This document shows positions 20,234 through 30,665 of a DNA stretch of 64,000 nucleotides, piece after piece (position 1 is the stretch's first letter; each line of letters begins with the position of its first letter). A program made the translations under genes and the position numbers. Under the pieces are notes generated by a model. The model was not told the DNA's origin and made no database searches. It worked only from the letters and a program-made list of their open reading frames with translations. The DNA is from Kalaharituber pfeilii (Eukaryota; Ascomycota; Pezizomycetes; Pezizales; Pezizaceae): positions 248,001 to 312,000 of the forward strand of contig WHUZ01000008.1 of NCBI GenBank assembly GCA_015179045.1. The letters are read 5' to 3'.

Positions 20234-20558
20234 TCATTTATCGCTTACCGCCCTGTGGGCTATGGCGATGTGTTAGGTACATGTGATCAACAGGAACTAA
20301 ATGAGATAGAGAAAATAAAATACTGGTACACTGAAATGTAACTGAAGTCACCCTCCGTCCTCTTCCATCATCTCCATCAGCCCCTGTAGTGGGTCACCTT
20401 CTCCTTCCCTGCACTTTGGGGGTTTTCTTATTGCTGCCATGCCCCCGGGCCATTTCTTCTGCCACACTCTACACCCCTCCAGTAAATGTCCGGTGGTCTC
20501 CTCCGCCTCCCCGCACCACCTACACCCTGGGTCTGTCGCCTCCCCTATGTGATGTCTC

Positions 20559-22084
20559 CGGGATGTCTCCGGACAGTCCTTTTGGACTGTCCTGACTGTC
20601 CTGACTGTCCCGAAGGTTGCATAACTGACTGTCCCGTCTTGCATATGGTGCGGCTGAGCTGCCTGTCTCAAACTTGGCCACTAGCGAGAATTCATTAAAA
20701 AAGCGAAGTACCTAAATACATGATTGTACGAAATACAGAATGATACATCATACTGATACAGTAGAAGATACAGTGATACAATCTTGAGTCTTATTACGCT
20801 CCACACTCTCTGTCCGAGCCCACTGTCGCTGCCTTTCTGCCATTTCAGCTCCTGTCAAGGTACGACCAGGCTGCTTTTTCTTTATTTTTACGTGGGGCAA
20901 TATGCTGGAAGATACGACTGGTGCAAAGTAATGAGGTACTGTTGGTACTGTGGAATGATCAGTGATATGACAACCAGCTGTTGTTAGTTCTATTAATATC
21001 CGATTGATTCTTTCCTCAACAGTAATAGGAATTTTACTGCTATGACCGCTGTTATAGTATGCTTTAGGATTCAACTGCATTCCTTCTTCTGTGCGAAGGT
21101 GTAAGGACATATTATAACTCAATCCTGCTCACCTATACTGTATAGTATCTCCTACTGCTTGCTGATAATCAGTATTGCGACGTTTATGCTGGATATATAT
21201 TAATGGATTTGGTGCCAAAGGATGAGTATGGATTTTATCTGATATCGCAAGCACCCAAGTATCTGTTCCACTATCTATATCTACTCGCAAATTGGTAGAT
21301 ATTGTCCATAGACATTCTTTGGCTTCTGTGTTAGTCTGGTGTCTGCGCTGTACTCTATATATATTTACATAAGTCTTAATTAAAATATATTGACATACCT
21401 TCAGAATTCTCTGCATCTAGTTTTCTAGTATCTCGGGGCTTGCCATGATGTACACATCCATAGCGTATACGCCCTTTCTTTTCAGACCCACTCAAAGTCA
21501 CCACAGCGAAGCCTTTGGTGAATGCATAGTCCTGGAGTCTATCTAAAGCCATGCATATTGCTCGCCATCCATAGGGTCTTCACAATGTAATTCAGGCATC
21601 TCTTCTAAAACCTTTATTACTACCGAAACAAGCTCTTTTGGAAGGCTCGGGTGTGAAGTCCAGGTCTGTTTCGCACTCAAGGTACTGGTTGCAGTGGAGA
21701 GTGACATTTTAGTGAGCGCAAAGCAAGTATAGGGCAGAAAAATTAAATAAGGACTCGCGAGTACTATATGAATTTATGTATCGGCTGGAAAATATCTGGG
21801 ATGTAAAGTGCGTGAAGCCTTTGTAATTGTGTTGGAGTCTTGCAAAAATGAAAATCTCAAAACCAGTAGCTACAGTGCGAATTATCAAAGAAAAATTTCC
21901 CAGTTCGGAGAGTTAGGCGCACTGATTACCCTGCACCGAAAATATCTGCCGCACCAAGACAGTCTGCCACACCAAGAGAGTGAGCTCAGCCGCACCATAT
22001 GCAAGACGGGACAGTCAGTTATGCAACCTTCGGGACAGTCAGGACAGTCAGGACAGTCCAAAAGGACTGTCCGGAGACATCCCG
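20559..22084 (-). mobile_element. MULE-type element without DDE core (no. 3)
   Basis: A 1526-bp element with ~100-bp terminal inverted repeats (outer end CGGGATGTCTCCGGACAG) and a 9-bp TSD TGATGTCTC (20550-20558 and 22085-22093). TIRs contain the short repeat GGACAGTCCTGACTGTCC. The outer TIR end resembles that of element no. 1 (CGGGATGACTC[G/C]GGACAGG). It is inserted in the LINE at 20201-22266. Confidence 0.95.
20748..21553 (-). CDS. FAR1-type protein carried by MULE no. 3, lacking DDE
   Basis: Minus strand: ATGGCT (about 21551) starts MALDRLQDYAFTKGFAVVTL, GSEKKGRIRYGCVHHGKPRD (FAR1 DNA-binding fold), with an intron GTATGT...ATAG at about 21365-21405. The second part, CLWTISTNLRVDI ... 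TWVLAISDKIHTHPLAP ... RRNTDYQQAVG, is the Cys/His linker usual in fungal MULE transposases. After a stop at about 21130, the frame resumes with LSYNMSLHLR ... QLNPKAYYN and goes directly to a Lys-rich C-terminal tail (KIKKKQPGRTLTGAEMAERQ). The DDE catalytic core normally lying between these parts is absent. It is either an internally deleted element or a protein kept for DNA binding alone. Confidence 0.6.
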
Positions 22085-22279
22085 TGATGTCTCCATGCGC
22101 GTAGTCCCTTCGCCCCCAACAGTCCCGCTAGTCTCGATACTCGCGCGCCGAGTCTCTCCAGAGGTCGGTATGTCAGACCCAGTCTATTCCTTTCTCGTGC
22201 TCTCTCTCGCTTTGCCTCCTGGCTTATCCCCGCTTCTGTCACCACCTCTGCCGCGCATTGTAGCGCTACCGGACCGGAC

Positions 22280-24473
22280 AGGAATTGCCAGGCACTTACC
22301 CCCCTGTCTCCATGCAAGCACTGTGGTACAAAAAACGTGGGTAACTTCTTACGCTCCAAAGTAATCGCCGGCGGAGAAGAGTAAGTAAGCACCGGCGGTT
22401 AGTACTTCTGCCTATGCCAAGGCGATAATTGATAGAACAGCAATTAGACTACCCATCTTCATAGACTAGCGCCAGCTCAAACCTGCTTTGGAGCAGGGTC
22501 AACCTCGTCAGATCTCTTTGCGCTTTGTTCTTTGCCAATGATCCTTCTTCTTCTGGCGTGAACAGACATAGAATAGTCTCATGAATAGTGATGAACGTGT
22601 ATAGACATATGAGAATGGGTGGAATGCAGTATATATTCTATGCCAGTATAATTCAGATTGAAGATTTGCTTCAGAAGTGGGGATTTTGTATCGCAAATCC
22701 AGAAGAAACCAATAATCATGTGGTCACCTCTCAATCGGGTTTTCTGCTGAAGATGCCGAGACTTGATGATACGTTCACAATGTGAGCTGGGAGCATGTTT
22801 ATACGCACAAGTGCACCTTTAATTGTCGAATTTATGCGTTGGCGGAACAACTTACTCCCCGCAGGAGGGTACGTTTTACTCCCCGCCATAGAATTTTGTA
22901 CCCCAGTGAAATAATATTTGCAATACCGGATACACTAATACTTATACTTAAATCTTGGCTTCCCACCTTTGCATTAATCTTGAACATGCTTACTAAACTG
23001 AAACTTACATAATTAAATTTGGATGTCATTGTTATGAATTAGGCAATTTCCATTATTTTTGCTAGCCCATCCCTATTGTATTTCAGCCAAGCATTTTATT
23101 TTATAACGGAACCTTGCTATACCGGACGAAAAGGGCCGGATTTTACAGATCCGGTAGGTATAGCAATGGAAAACTGCATTACTTTAAGCGAAGATGCACG
23201 GGGGGGGGGGGTGAGAAGTGGGTATTTCAACACTTGAGACCTACAGCTGGGATGATTTAGTGCATTGTGCTACTTGCGGGTTTAAAGAGTACAGTCAGAC
23301 CTTGCTATAATGAACACATCTCGCTCTCGAATTTCCATTCCCACGCAATTTGACCTTGCCATAATAAAATTGCAACAAATGGTGTAATGCAAAAGAATCT
23401 AGAGGAAGTTAATTGTATCTGCATGCAAATTATTCTTGCTGTAATGAAAAGAGACTAATGACATCCATAGAAACCCCCACGCTACTGCCTTGCCTCCTAC
23501 GCACCGGTGATTCTGGAGCAGCCCAGAAAACAGCATCTATGTCGCTAAACAGCAGAGCTTGGTTTAAACCAAGTTGTGAGTGTCTATTCTTTCCGGGTAT
23601 GTCGCTGGTATGATTGCCGCCGCCTTGTAGACATCTTGACGTTAGTGTTAGAAACCATGACCAGCTAAGGTGTACGACCTGAGAGGTCAGCAGTAATGTC
23701 CGGTCGGATACTAAATAACCGATCGGACATATGGGTCGATCTCATCGGAGTTGACTTATACTGCCGCATGCCAGTGGGGGCCGTGAGGTGGGCCATGTAT
23801 TTAGCTGTCATGGTACAGTATATCATATGCAACTTCATGTTATGTAATTCTCTGTGTATTTTTATGGGTCTGGAAGTGCCGTCTTTTACTGTACTAGACA
23901 GAAGAAGAAGTGTTTGGAAAGGGGAATTATGCGCTACGCACTTTTCGACATGAACTAGCATATTTTGGTATACTTACTTAGCTGTCGGCAGCTGTTCGGG
24001 GCCAGCCATCTTATCCAGGCCACTCATGATTGGCCTGGTCTACCCCTGAGTGGCCCGGGCCAGTCGGTAACTGGTATGCAGTAGTTGGCATAAACTAGCA
24101 CATTTGCGTATGCTTGTGTTTATGAGACCAGTCCAAATGTCGTGGATAGTGTCCAATTTTATTATGTCAGAAGTATCTGGACAGCTGACATAATGAATTT
24201 GGGACTTGCAATACCCACAGTCCTATACCTGCGTATCAGAACAAGGAAAATAGCTATAAGTCCTCTACTAGGAATATAAAAATGGCACTATAGGCAACCA
24301 TGATAAGCGCACAGGTTCAGGCATTATAATGATCAAAACTTACTATTCTAATAGGTCCTAAGACTTCTTGGCAATTAACTCCGCATCGTTAACTGTGGCG
24401 TATGTGCCCAGATATATCAATTTAGTTTAATGTCATTACTCGCATGCTGCCCTGTGGGCTATGGCGGGGACAA
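22280..24473. other. No gene recognised; pogo/Tc1-like terminal fragments
   Basis: AACCTTGCTATACCGGACG near 23109 with the partly inverted CCGGTAGGTATAGCAATGG near 23150, and TACAGTCAGACCTTGCTATA at about 23290, resemble ends of fungal pogo/Fot1 elements. TGGCCCGGGCCAG-type blocks at 24000-24070 resemble hAT subterminal sequence. A run of about ten G (23200) and a few short frames complete it. No transposase can be read. An eroded lineage-A hairpin without tail (ACTCGCATGCTGCCC / GGGCTATGGCGGG) lies at 24437-24473. Confidence 0.35.
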
Positions 24474-24519
24474 CCACTTCAACAGGACGAGCGCTTGCAA
24501 GCCACTCCGCAACCACAAT

Positions 24520-24581
24520 TTTTTTTTTTTTTTTTTTTTACATCACATAACCCCGCTTGCAGCGCCCAGCCATGGCAGGAT
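24520..24581 (-). mobile_element. Hairpin-only insertion, lineage B
   Basis: TSD TCCGCAACCACAAT (24506-24519 and 24582-24595); poly-T, CATCACATAACCCCGC, TTGCAGCGCCCAGCC and ATGGCAGGA. Confidence 0.95.
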
Positions 24582-25190
24582 TCCGCAACCACAATGTCTC
24601 CCCCCGTGAAACCTATATAGATTGAAAGCGCTCAGTGCAGTGAGTCTTTTGATCCAATTTTCACTCTAAACTACCCAACTCCCCAAGGCTCTCATTTGGT
24701 AAACTATCGCGGAAATTTTCAGCTCCCCGCTCCGTTGCCAGCACACCGCTATCCCTAAATTCTTGGCACTCCCAACATGGATCAGACTAATAGATTCATG
24801 GTATTGGACATCCGAGCAACCCACAGGTGGAGGTGGTCATTTTCGATATTGAGGTCGTGTATCAGCCCATCCCGGTCCAAGTACCAAAACAACACTTGCC
24901 AACAGTACCCATCTTGAGGCCTCACTACTCAAGTCTATAGCTGAAAGACTTGGTGGAGCGAATATGACCGATATGCTTGAGGTAGTGGGAAATATATAGA
25001 TGACCACATGACAAGACTAAACTTCGAGCCAACAGACAAGTTCCTAAGCCATATCAACCTCACACACCAGCACATAGATCTACTTGCAACAGTAGTGCAA
25101 GACCATGCAGCTGTACACCGAAGTTATAGGCAAAAGGAAGGAAAAACATAGACCGAGCGAGAGACAATACCTCCACTTTCATATGCACCA

Positions 25191-26882
25191 CCGACAACAA
25201 CCACCTCAGGACGAGCGTTTGGAAGCAACTCCACAACCACAACGTCCCCCCCAGCGAAACCTACATAGATCGAAAGCTCTCAGTGCGCTGAGTCTTTTGA
25301 TCTAATTTTTATCCTCCAAATCCATAACCTGCAAGTTTCCCCCCAGGGTGAAACTTTGAGGAGATTTTCAGCTCACCACCGCCGTTGCCAACACATCAAC
25401 CCCGCGCCAAGACCCAATAAGAGGCCGCGAAACACCGCCCTCCACCAATCAAATGCCGAAGGGAATGAAGAAACAGAGGACCGACTCCTCCCTACCGCCC
25501 CCCCCACGAGGGCCCCCTCCCCCCGCCGTCCCCTCCCCCAGCGGAGGAGGACCTTCCCCAACACGAAAGACAGTGGCGGGACACAGTACAGTCATTGAAA
25601 GACGCAGGCATTGGCTGGACCTACGTATTCACCTCATTGTGGCAGCTGAAGTCCAAAGACGAAAACCTCCCACTGAAAGACGCAATCCTAGCTTGTTACG
25701 GATTGCAACCGACCGTTTGCAAACCGTTGCACCAAAAGGTAGAACTACCGGTACCACCCGGTAGTGCGGTCGGTATATATAGGAGTATCCGTACGGGCCG
25801 GTCAGCGACTCGCTTACGTTTGCGCACGTGGTCAAGGATCTTGGCTCCCTTAGACGTCCACACGTACTAGTAATCAGCTTCCCTCTGCCGCCATGGCACG
25901 CCAAGCCGTGACATAGCTCTTCGATGGACCGAAACCCAAGTGTCAGTCTTGGGGGAAGACCAGGAGTCCCCGTCCCTTCATGGATCAGTCCTCGGCCCGC
26001 CGCTGCTCAACTCCCCAGCCCCTCCCAGCCCAGCCAGCCCACCGAAAAATTGGGGTTCAGCCCAATCACCAGTATAGAGACGGCTCGCGTCTCTCCTCCC
26101 CCACAACCGTTGGGGCTCAGCCCCACCGCCACCACTATAGACATGGCCCCCGCTTCCTCCACCACCCGAAACTCTGGGATTCAGTCCCATCTCCACCACA
26201 GAGACGCCAGAAGCACCACCCAGAACTAACAGGAAGCGCAAAGGGAAGCAGCCGTCCCCCCAGGACCTCTACGCTCTAAAGCGCCAGCTGAATGACAAGG
26301 AGGCCAAAAAATAGCCTCCGCACCACCAGTCAACACTCCGGCAGCACTACCCAGGGAAAACACCCCCGCCGCCAATACCGAACCCCCATCAACACCCACA
26401 CCCATCCCCTGCCCCCGCTCCCAGACATAACCTCCACGCCTCCAGACATTACCTCCAAGTCCCAAAGCCAGCCCGCACTCCCCAGCCAGCCCCGACAACA
26501 CCCACCACAAGACATCGCATTGTCATCCATGGCATTGCCCTGAGGAAAGACTTGGGGAATGTCAGAAGATGGCTGGAGGCTTCCAACAAAGAAATAGGAA
26601 GGACCAGAGGCATCAGATGGCTGCTCGGTGGTATTATACCTAGAGGACGTTGGGAAAGTGAGACTCGGGGGAAGATGGTTGCGGATGACTGTGTACGAGC
26701 CGGACAGAGGAAGGAAATAGACAGGCTCGGTACAAGTTTTGACTTTCCACCCACATCACGTAGGAGCACCGCGGGAAATACACGTATCTTATTATTTCTT
26801 TTCTTTTCTCATTTACAATAAACCCTCGCCATAGCCCCTAGGGCGGCACGCGAGTACTGATATAAAAAAAAAAAAAAAAAAA
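25191..26882 (+). mobile_element. Near full-length ORF1-only LINE-like element, lineage-A tail
   Basis: A 1692-bp insertion with a perfect 13-bp TSD TTCATATGCACCA (25178-25190 and 26883-26895). The 5' region contains the conserved CTCAGTGCGCTGAGTC block; a Pro-rich frame starts at 25453 and TATA-like CGGTATATATAGG lies near 25770. The ORF1-like frames from 25924 include RKRKGKQPSPQDLYALKRQL and, near the end, IVIHGIALRKDLGNVRRWLE, then VVLYLEDVGKVRLGG in another frame (short deletion). Stop, about 130 bp of 3' UTR, hairpin CTCGCCATAGCCCC / TAGGGCGGCACGCGAG, ACTGATAT and poly-A follow. No RT or RNase H sequence is present, so mobility must depend on an RT supplied in trans. Confidence 0.85.
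25985..26225 (+). repeat. ~60-bp coding tandem repeats in ORF1
   Basis: Three units beginning GGGGTTCAGCCC / GGGGCTCAGCCC / GGGATTCAGTCC, each followed by a CACCACTATAGAGACG-like word and a Pro/Thr-rich run; they encode (P)LGLSPTxTTI-type repeats. Confidence 0.75.
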
Positions 26883-27190
26883 TTCATATGCACCAATCGT
26901 CTCTGAAAGAGATCTACCAAACACTTCCAGCACAAATATCCAACTCACCTCCAGCAGCACCACCAGAAAACCAAACCAAGTCTACCACTTTTCAATTCAA
27001 AAATGCAGAAAGAAAATCCAGTGCCAATCCCTCAAAGCAGAACACATCCAAACTAGCAAAGGAAAGAAAATCTCCAACATTATCTCTGAAAGCAAGACTA
27101 TTTTAGAAAGAAAGACTCTTACAATCTGGCCGGACAGTTGTGTTGCATGGTATTAGCAGTCACGTAGAAACTTGAAAAGTAAGAGGTTGG

Positions 27191-28632
27191 ATTTTTTTTT
27201 TTTTTTTTTTTTTTTTAATTCACGTGACCCCGCATACAGGCTACCAGCCTATGGCAGGGACCCGTACACCCGGGCCAGGTTTGGAACAACTAACTACGGA
27301 ATCTACATACACACCTTGAGCACCCAGTGCCCTCCGTCCCCGGTGTGAACAGGCCCGGGTCTAGACTTGGCGGGCTGAGCAATAAGGTAGGCAAAACAAT
27401 CAATTCATAGCATGTAATAGAAGCAATGCATAGCAAGTGATACAGCAGAAAGAAGAAGAGAAAACCGCTACCTAGACATCTCCCACTACATCCACACCTA
27501 CGCCTATATATCACCGGCGTATGACTAAGCCAGACCTTGACCGTAAGCCAAGAAATGACCAAGTTCCCGCCGGCAATTTTTCTCATTATCCCACACCGGC
27601 TACCCCAGATCGAGGCAGGCAAACCAGTACTCGACCGGGTCGCCCTCCACGCCTTCTTGCTTCCACCCTTTCTCCTCTAGGTCCTCCCAGGACTGGCAGG
27701 TGACATGCGCCCCATCTTTGTCCCTCCTCTGGGGCCGCTCCAGTTCGGTGCATCTGAACACCACATGCTCAGCACTCCATGCCTCACCACATGTGCATTG
27801 TACCTCCTCGCCACTGACCATCCTCCTCCACATAGCTCCACCTTTTCCAGTCCGCAGCCATGTATAATTTGTGAGTACTCTCCTGCCCCACTTCACGAAT
27901 TTGCCCTTCCCAAACCCTGCACGTTCCCTCTCCTCTTTTCTTTTTCGAATTAACTCCGCCCTCAATGGGCTGCCCATCATACCTCATGCACTTAGCCCCC
28001 TCTTTGGCCAACTTTTTTTTTTTTTTTTTTTTTAATTTCATTAATCGCATGCCGCCCTATGGGCTATGGCGATGTTTAGTTACATGTGGAAATATGGAAG
28101 ATAAGGAAACAATAGGAAATAACTGAAAGGATCCTCCCTTCTCTACTCTCGGCTAATTCTCCGGTTCCTAACCTACTCCTCCATCGCCCATTCCAGAATT
28201 TCCGCCAGATTCGTGTCTTTGTCTGGTTGTCTGAGTCCTTTCGCTCCGTCTTTGAGTTTTCTTCTCCATGCCTGGCATTCGTCTGTTATGTGTTTTAGGT
28301 TTTCCAGGGCCCTGCCGCACCATCGGCACTCCGGTGAGTCGGCTTTCCCTATGCCGTGTCTCCACTCTTTGAGGCCCTTGTTACCGAGGATCCCCGCTAG
28401 GGTGGAGATTCTTCTTCGGTTGTCGATTCTCTGGAGGGGTCTGTAGGATAGCCCTAGGCGGTTCCGTTCCTCGGCCCTGAGGCTTTTGGCTTCCTGTCTC
28501 AGCCCTGCCTCCGTGAGTCTTTGGCCAACTGATCTGCCTTCTCATTGCCCTCTATCCCCACGTGGGCCTTGACCCATGCCAGCTTCACTGCATCCGCCTC
28601 CCTTAGCCTCTGCCGCCTCTCTGCAATCAGGA
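27191..28632 (-). mobile_element. Lineage-B LINE, interrupted by a lineage-A LINE
   Basis: Poly-T and B hairpin with the extended stem (CATACAGGCTACC / AGCCTATGG) at 27195-27258. ORF2 C-terminus on the minus strand, right to left: RRLREADAVKLAWVKAHVGI, EGNEKADQLAKEGAKCMRYD, then WGRRVLTNYTWLRTGKGG, finger CTCGEAWSAEHVVFRC, WEDLEEKGWKQ and stop near 27600. The reading frame between 27600 and 27980 is intact. It is divergent from the other B copies. A TSD was not found; the right boundary, set by resumption of the ORF1 element at about 28633, implies a short deletion. Confidence 0.8.
28014..28517 (-). mobile_element. Lineage-A LINE 3' fragment nested in a lineage-B LINE
   Basis: TSD TCTTTGGCCAACT (28001-28013 and 28518-28530). 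It encodes a degenerate C-terminus (C-R-W-C-G-R-A-L-E-N-L-K-H-I-T-D-E-C by alignment) plus 3' UTR, hairpin and poly-T. Removing it joins DQLAKE of the surrounding LINE. Confidence 0.95.
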
Positions 28633-29010
28633 AAAAGGCAAACCCATGGATGAGGAAGATTGTTGTAGCAAGATAGTTGAAGAAAGGACGGAGGGAGGGA
28701 AAGAAGACTACGTTGATAGTTGTCTACCTAGAGGGGGAGGTGGAATCAGATAGTCAAGCACTGGCGAAGGTAAGGTTATAGGCAACCGGCACCACTCGTG
28801 TCTGTATGACTGGGATAAACTACAAAGGTGGACACTAAGGGAAACAGGAGAGATGTGGAGAAAATGGACATGACTGCTTGATTTTCTGTACGAATGTTGG
28901 GTATTTGTGCTTGATTTTTCTCTTGGGGGATTGGGCTTTCGCTTTCTGTTTCTTCGGTGTAATTTGAAAGATGGGGTTTCATTTTGCTTTTGTTATTTAG
29001 GGGATGATTT

Positions 29011-29258
29011 TGTATGTAGGTGCACAGGTGCTGTTTCCGGGCCATAAGGACTTCGGTCCAGCTATAAGGAGGAATGTTCTTGATGCCAGCGAAAAAGATT
29101 GGATTGTGCTCAAAAGTCTATCGTGTCGGAACAGACATGGGGGATTAGAGGTCCGTGAGGGCAGACGAATGAAGAAATCCAAGCCTCGGCAATCTTCTGA
29201 CCCCCTGCCGGCTCGGGCACAAATATGGACTTAGAATAAAGCCCGAGAGGAGGACTTA
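29011..29258. other. Unassigned junction
   Basis: A short open plus frame (29004-29231) without recognisable domain, partly LINE 3'-UTR-like (CGGGCCATAAGGACTTCGG). Confidence 0.25.
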
Positions 29259-29464
29259 CGCGATGTGTCATCCCATTTAGTGTTGTCCGCATGGGATGTT
29301 TGGCGATCTTTTTCATACAACATCAAAGGGTTCCTCTTCTCCTTCAATAATGACTGGTGGAGGCGGCGGTTCAGTTTGGCCAGGCAGTGGGTCGCCGGCA
29401 GCAGGTTCGAGCAATGATATGTGGAACACTGGGTAAATTTTCGTGGTGCGAGGAAGTTTAAGTT

Positions 29465-29859
29465 TTTTTTTTTTTTTTTTTATATATATTTAATCGTTTG
29501 CCGCCCTAGGGGCTATGACGATATTTTTAAGTACATTAGGAATAGAGAGAAATAACAGCTACGGAATGGGGAATAAGATAGTAGAGAGGAATGGAAAAGG
29601 AAAAACTGAAATCCTGCCGCCTCTTCCTTCCCTTTTGTCTTTTCAAAAATGTCGTTGAGCCCAGTCCATAAGCTTTTTTTTTTTTTTTTTTTTTAATATC
29701 ATTACTCGCATGCCGCCCTCCGGGCTATGGCGAGGGTCCATAAGCTTGTTGATGTCGGTTTCTTTTGCGGGTCTGAGGAGTTCCTCCTCGCCTCCGGGGC
29801 ATTTGGTCTTCCAGATCCTGCATTTCTGCAATAGGTGTGCGGTGATCCTCCTCCTCGCT
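29465..29859 (-). mobile_element. Lineage-A LINE 3' fragment
   Basis: TSD GGAAGTTTAAGTT (29452-29464 and 29860-29872) in the gypsy relic. Tail hairpin ATCGTTTGCCGCC / GGCTATGACGAT shows a paired change (GC to AT-type) against the usual ATCGC / GCGAT. The coding part keeps CRIWKTKCPGGEEELLRP. It is interrupted by a hairpin-only insertion. Confidence 0.9.
29676..29735 (-). mobile_element. Hairpin-only insertion, lineage A
   Basis: TSD GTCCATAAGCTT (29664-29675 and 29736-29747); 60 bp of poly-T and ACTCGCATGCCGCCC / CCGGGCTATGGCGAG. Confidence 0.95.
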
Positions 29860-30443
29860 GGAAGTTTAAGTTGATAAGCATGACTACCCACAGTGGCGAT
29901 TACCTTAAAGGGGCCCAATTTCTTGTGATCAAGCTTCCTACACGGCCTTTGAGTGCTAAGATGCTTGTTAACCAGACGCGGTCTCCTGGTAGGAACCTTA
30001 GTGCAGGAACTCTACTGCGGTTGGTATATTCGGCATGTCGAAGTTGCATATTCTGCAATTTAGCCTTCCGAGTCTCATATAGCTCTATCAATTCGCCTAC
30101 ATGCTGTTGGGTGTTAAACCGAGCGGTCCCGGCTATGATGGTTCAGTCACTCGTAATGAGTCAGTCGTCTGGGTTCTCTACGAATCAGGGGTAGAAACCA
30201 AAGTTCGCTTAGAAGGGCAACACTTTGGTGGTTTCAGATACCTGGTTGTTCGCTACGAATTCGGCCATTGGTAGGTAAATCAACCAGTTATCCTGTTAAC
30301 AGGTCGTTGGCATATACCCTTAGGTATTGCTCTATGATGGCATTCATCCTTTCAGATTGGCTATCAATTTCAGGGTGATAGGATGTTGACAGTCGAACTT
30401 GGGCTTTTAGTAGCTTACATAGGTGTTACCAGAATTCTGAGGT

Positions 30444-30509
30444 TTTTTTTTTTTTTTTTTTTTTTTATATCATTAATCGCATGCCGCCCTACGGGCTATG
30501 GCGATGAGT
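30444..30509 (-). mobile_element. Hairpin-only insertion, lineage A
   Basis: TSD ATTCTGAGGT (30434-30443 and 30510-30519) splits the gypsy integrase between QFTSE and the next helix; poly-T, ATCGCATGCCGCCC / GGGCTATGGCGATG. Confidence 0.95.
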
Positions 30510-30665
30510 ATTCTGAGGTGAACTGAGAGCTGCGGTCTGATATGATAGACTGTGGTAGGCCGCGGATTCTCCAGACATGGTTAAGGTACAGTATAGCTGA
30601 ATTTTTTTTTTTTTTTTTATCATTACTCGCGTGCCGCCTTTAGGGCTATGGCGAGGTTTACGTAC

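Larger units (their letters stand above)
20201..22266 (-). mobile_element. Lineage-A LINE fragment hosting a MULE
   Basis: TSD TACCGGACCGGAC (20188-20200 and 22267-22279). Poly-T and hairpin (ATCGCTTACCGCCC / GGGCTATGGCGAT) at 20201-20272; the minus strand then gives the ORF2 tail with finger CRWCGEAEETTGHLLEGC and KKWPGG. ORF2 resumes beyond the MULE at 22094 (EVVTEAGISQEAKRERAR, LTYRPLERLG). Net LINE length is about 530 bp. Confidence 0.95.
24475..29010 (+). pseudogene. ORF1-type element split by two insertions
   Basis: Removing 25191-26882 and 27191-28632 leaves one plus-strand element. It has a 5' region (AACCACAATGTC ... CTCAGTGCAGTGAGTC, also at 25230-25300 and, inverted, 44620-44720), an ORF1-like frame with LNFEPTDKFLSHINLTHQHI, and a Pro/Ser/Lys-rich linker (SSTTRKPNQVYHFSIQKCRK). 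Then comes VLHGISSHVET-like sequence and, after the LINE-B insertion, KANPWMRKIVVAR, TTLIVVYLEGEVE and the same 3' UTR as the element at 6393-7455. It ends near 29010 without hairpin or poly-A. Stops are frequent; it is a dead copy of the B-tailed ORF1-only family. Confidence 0.6.
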
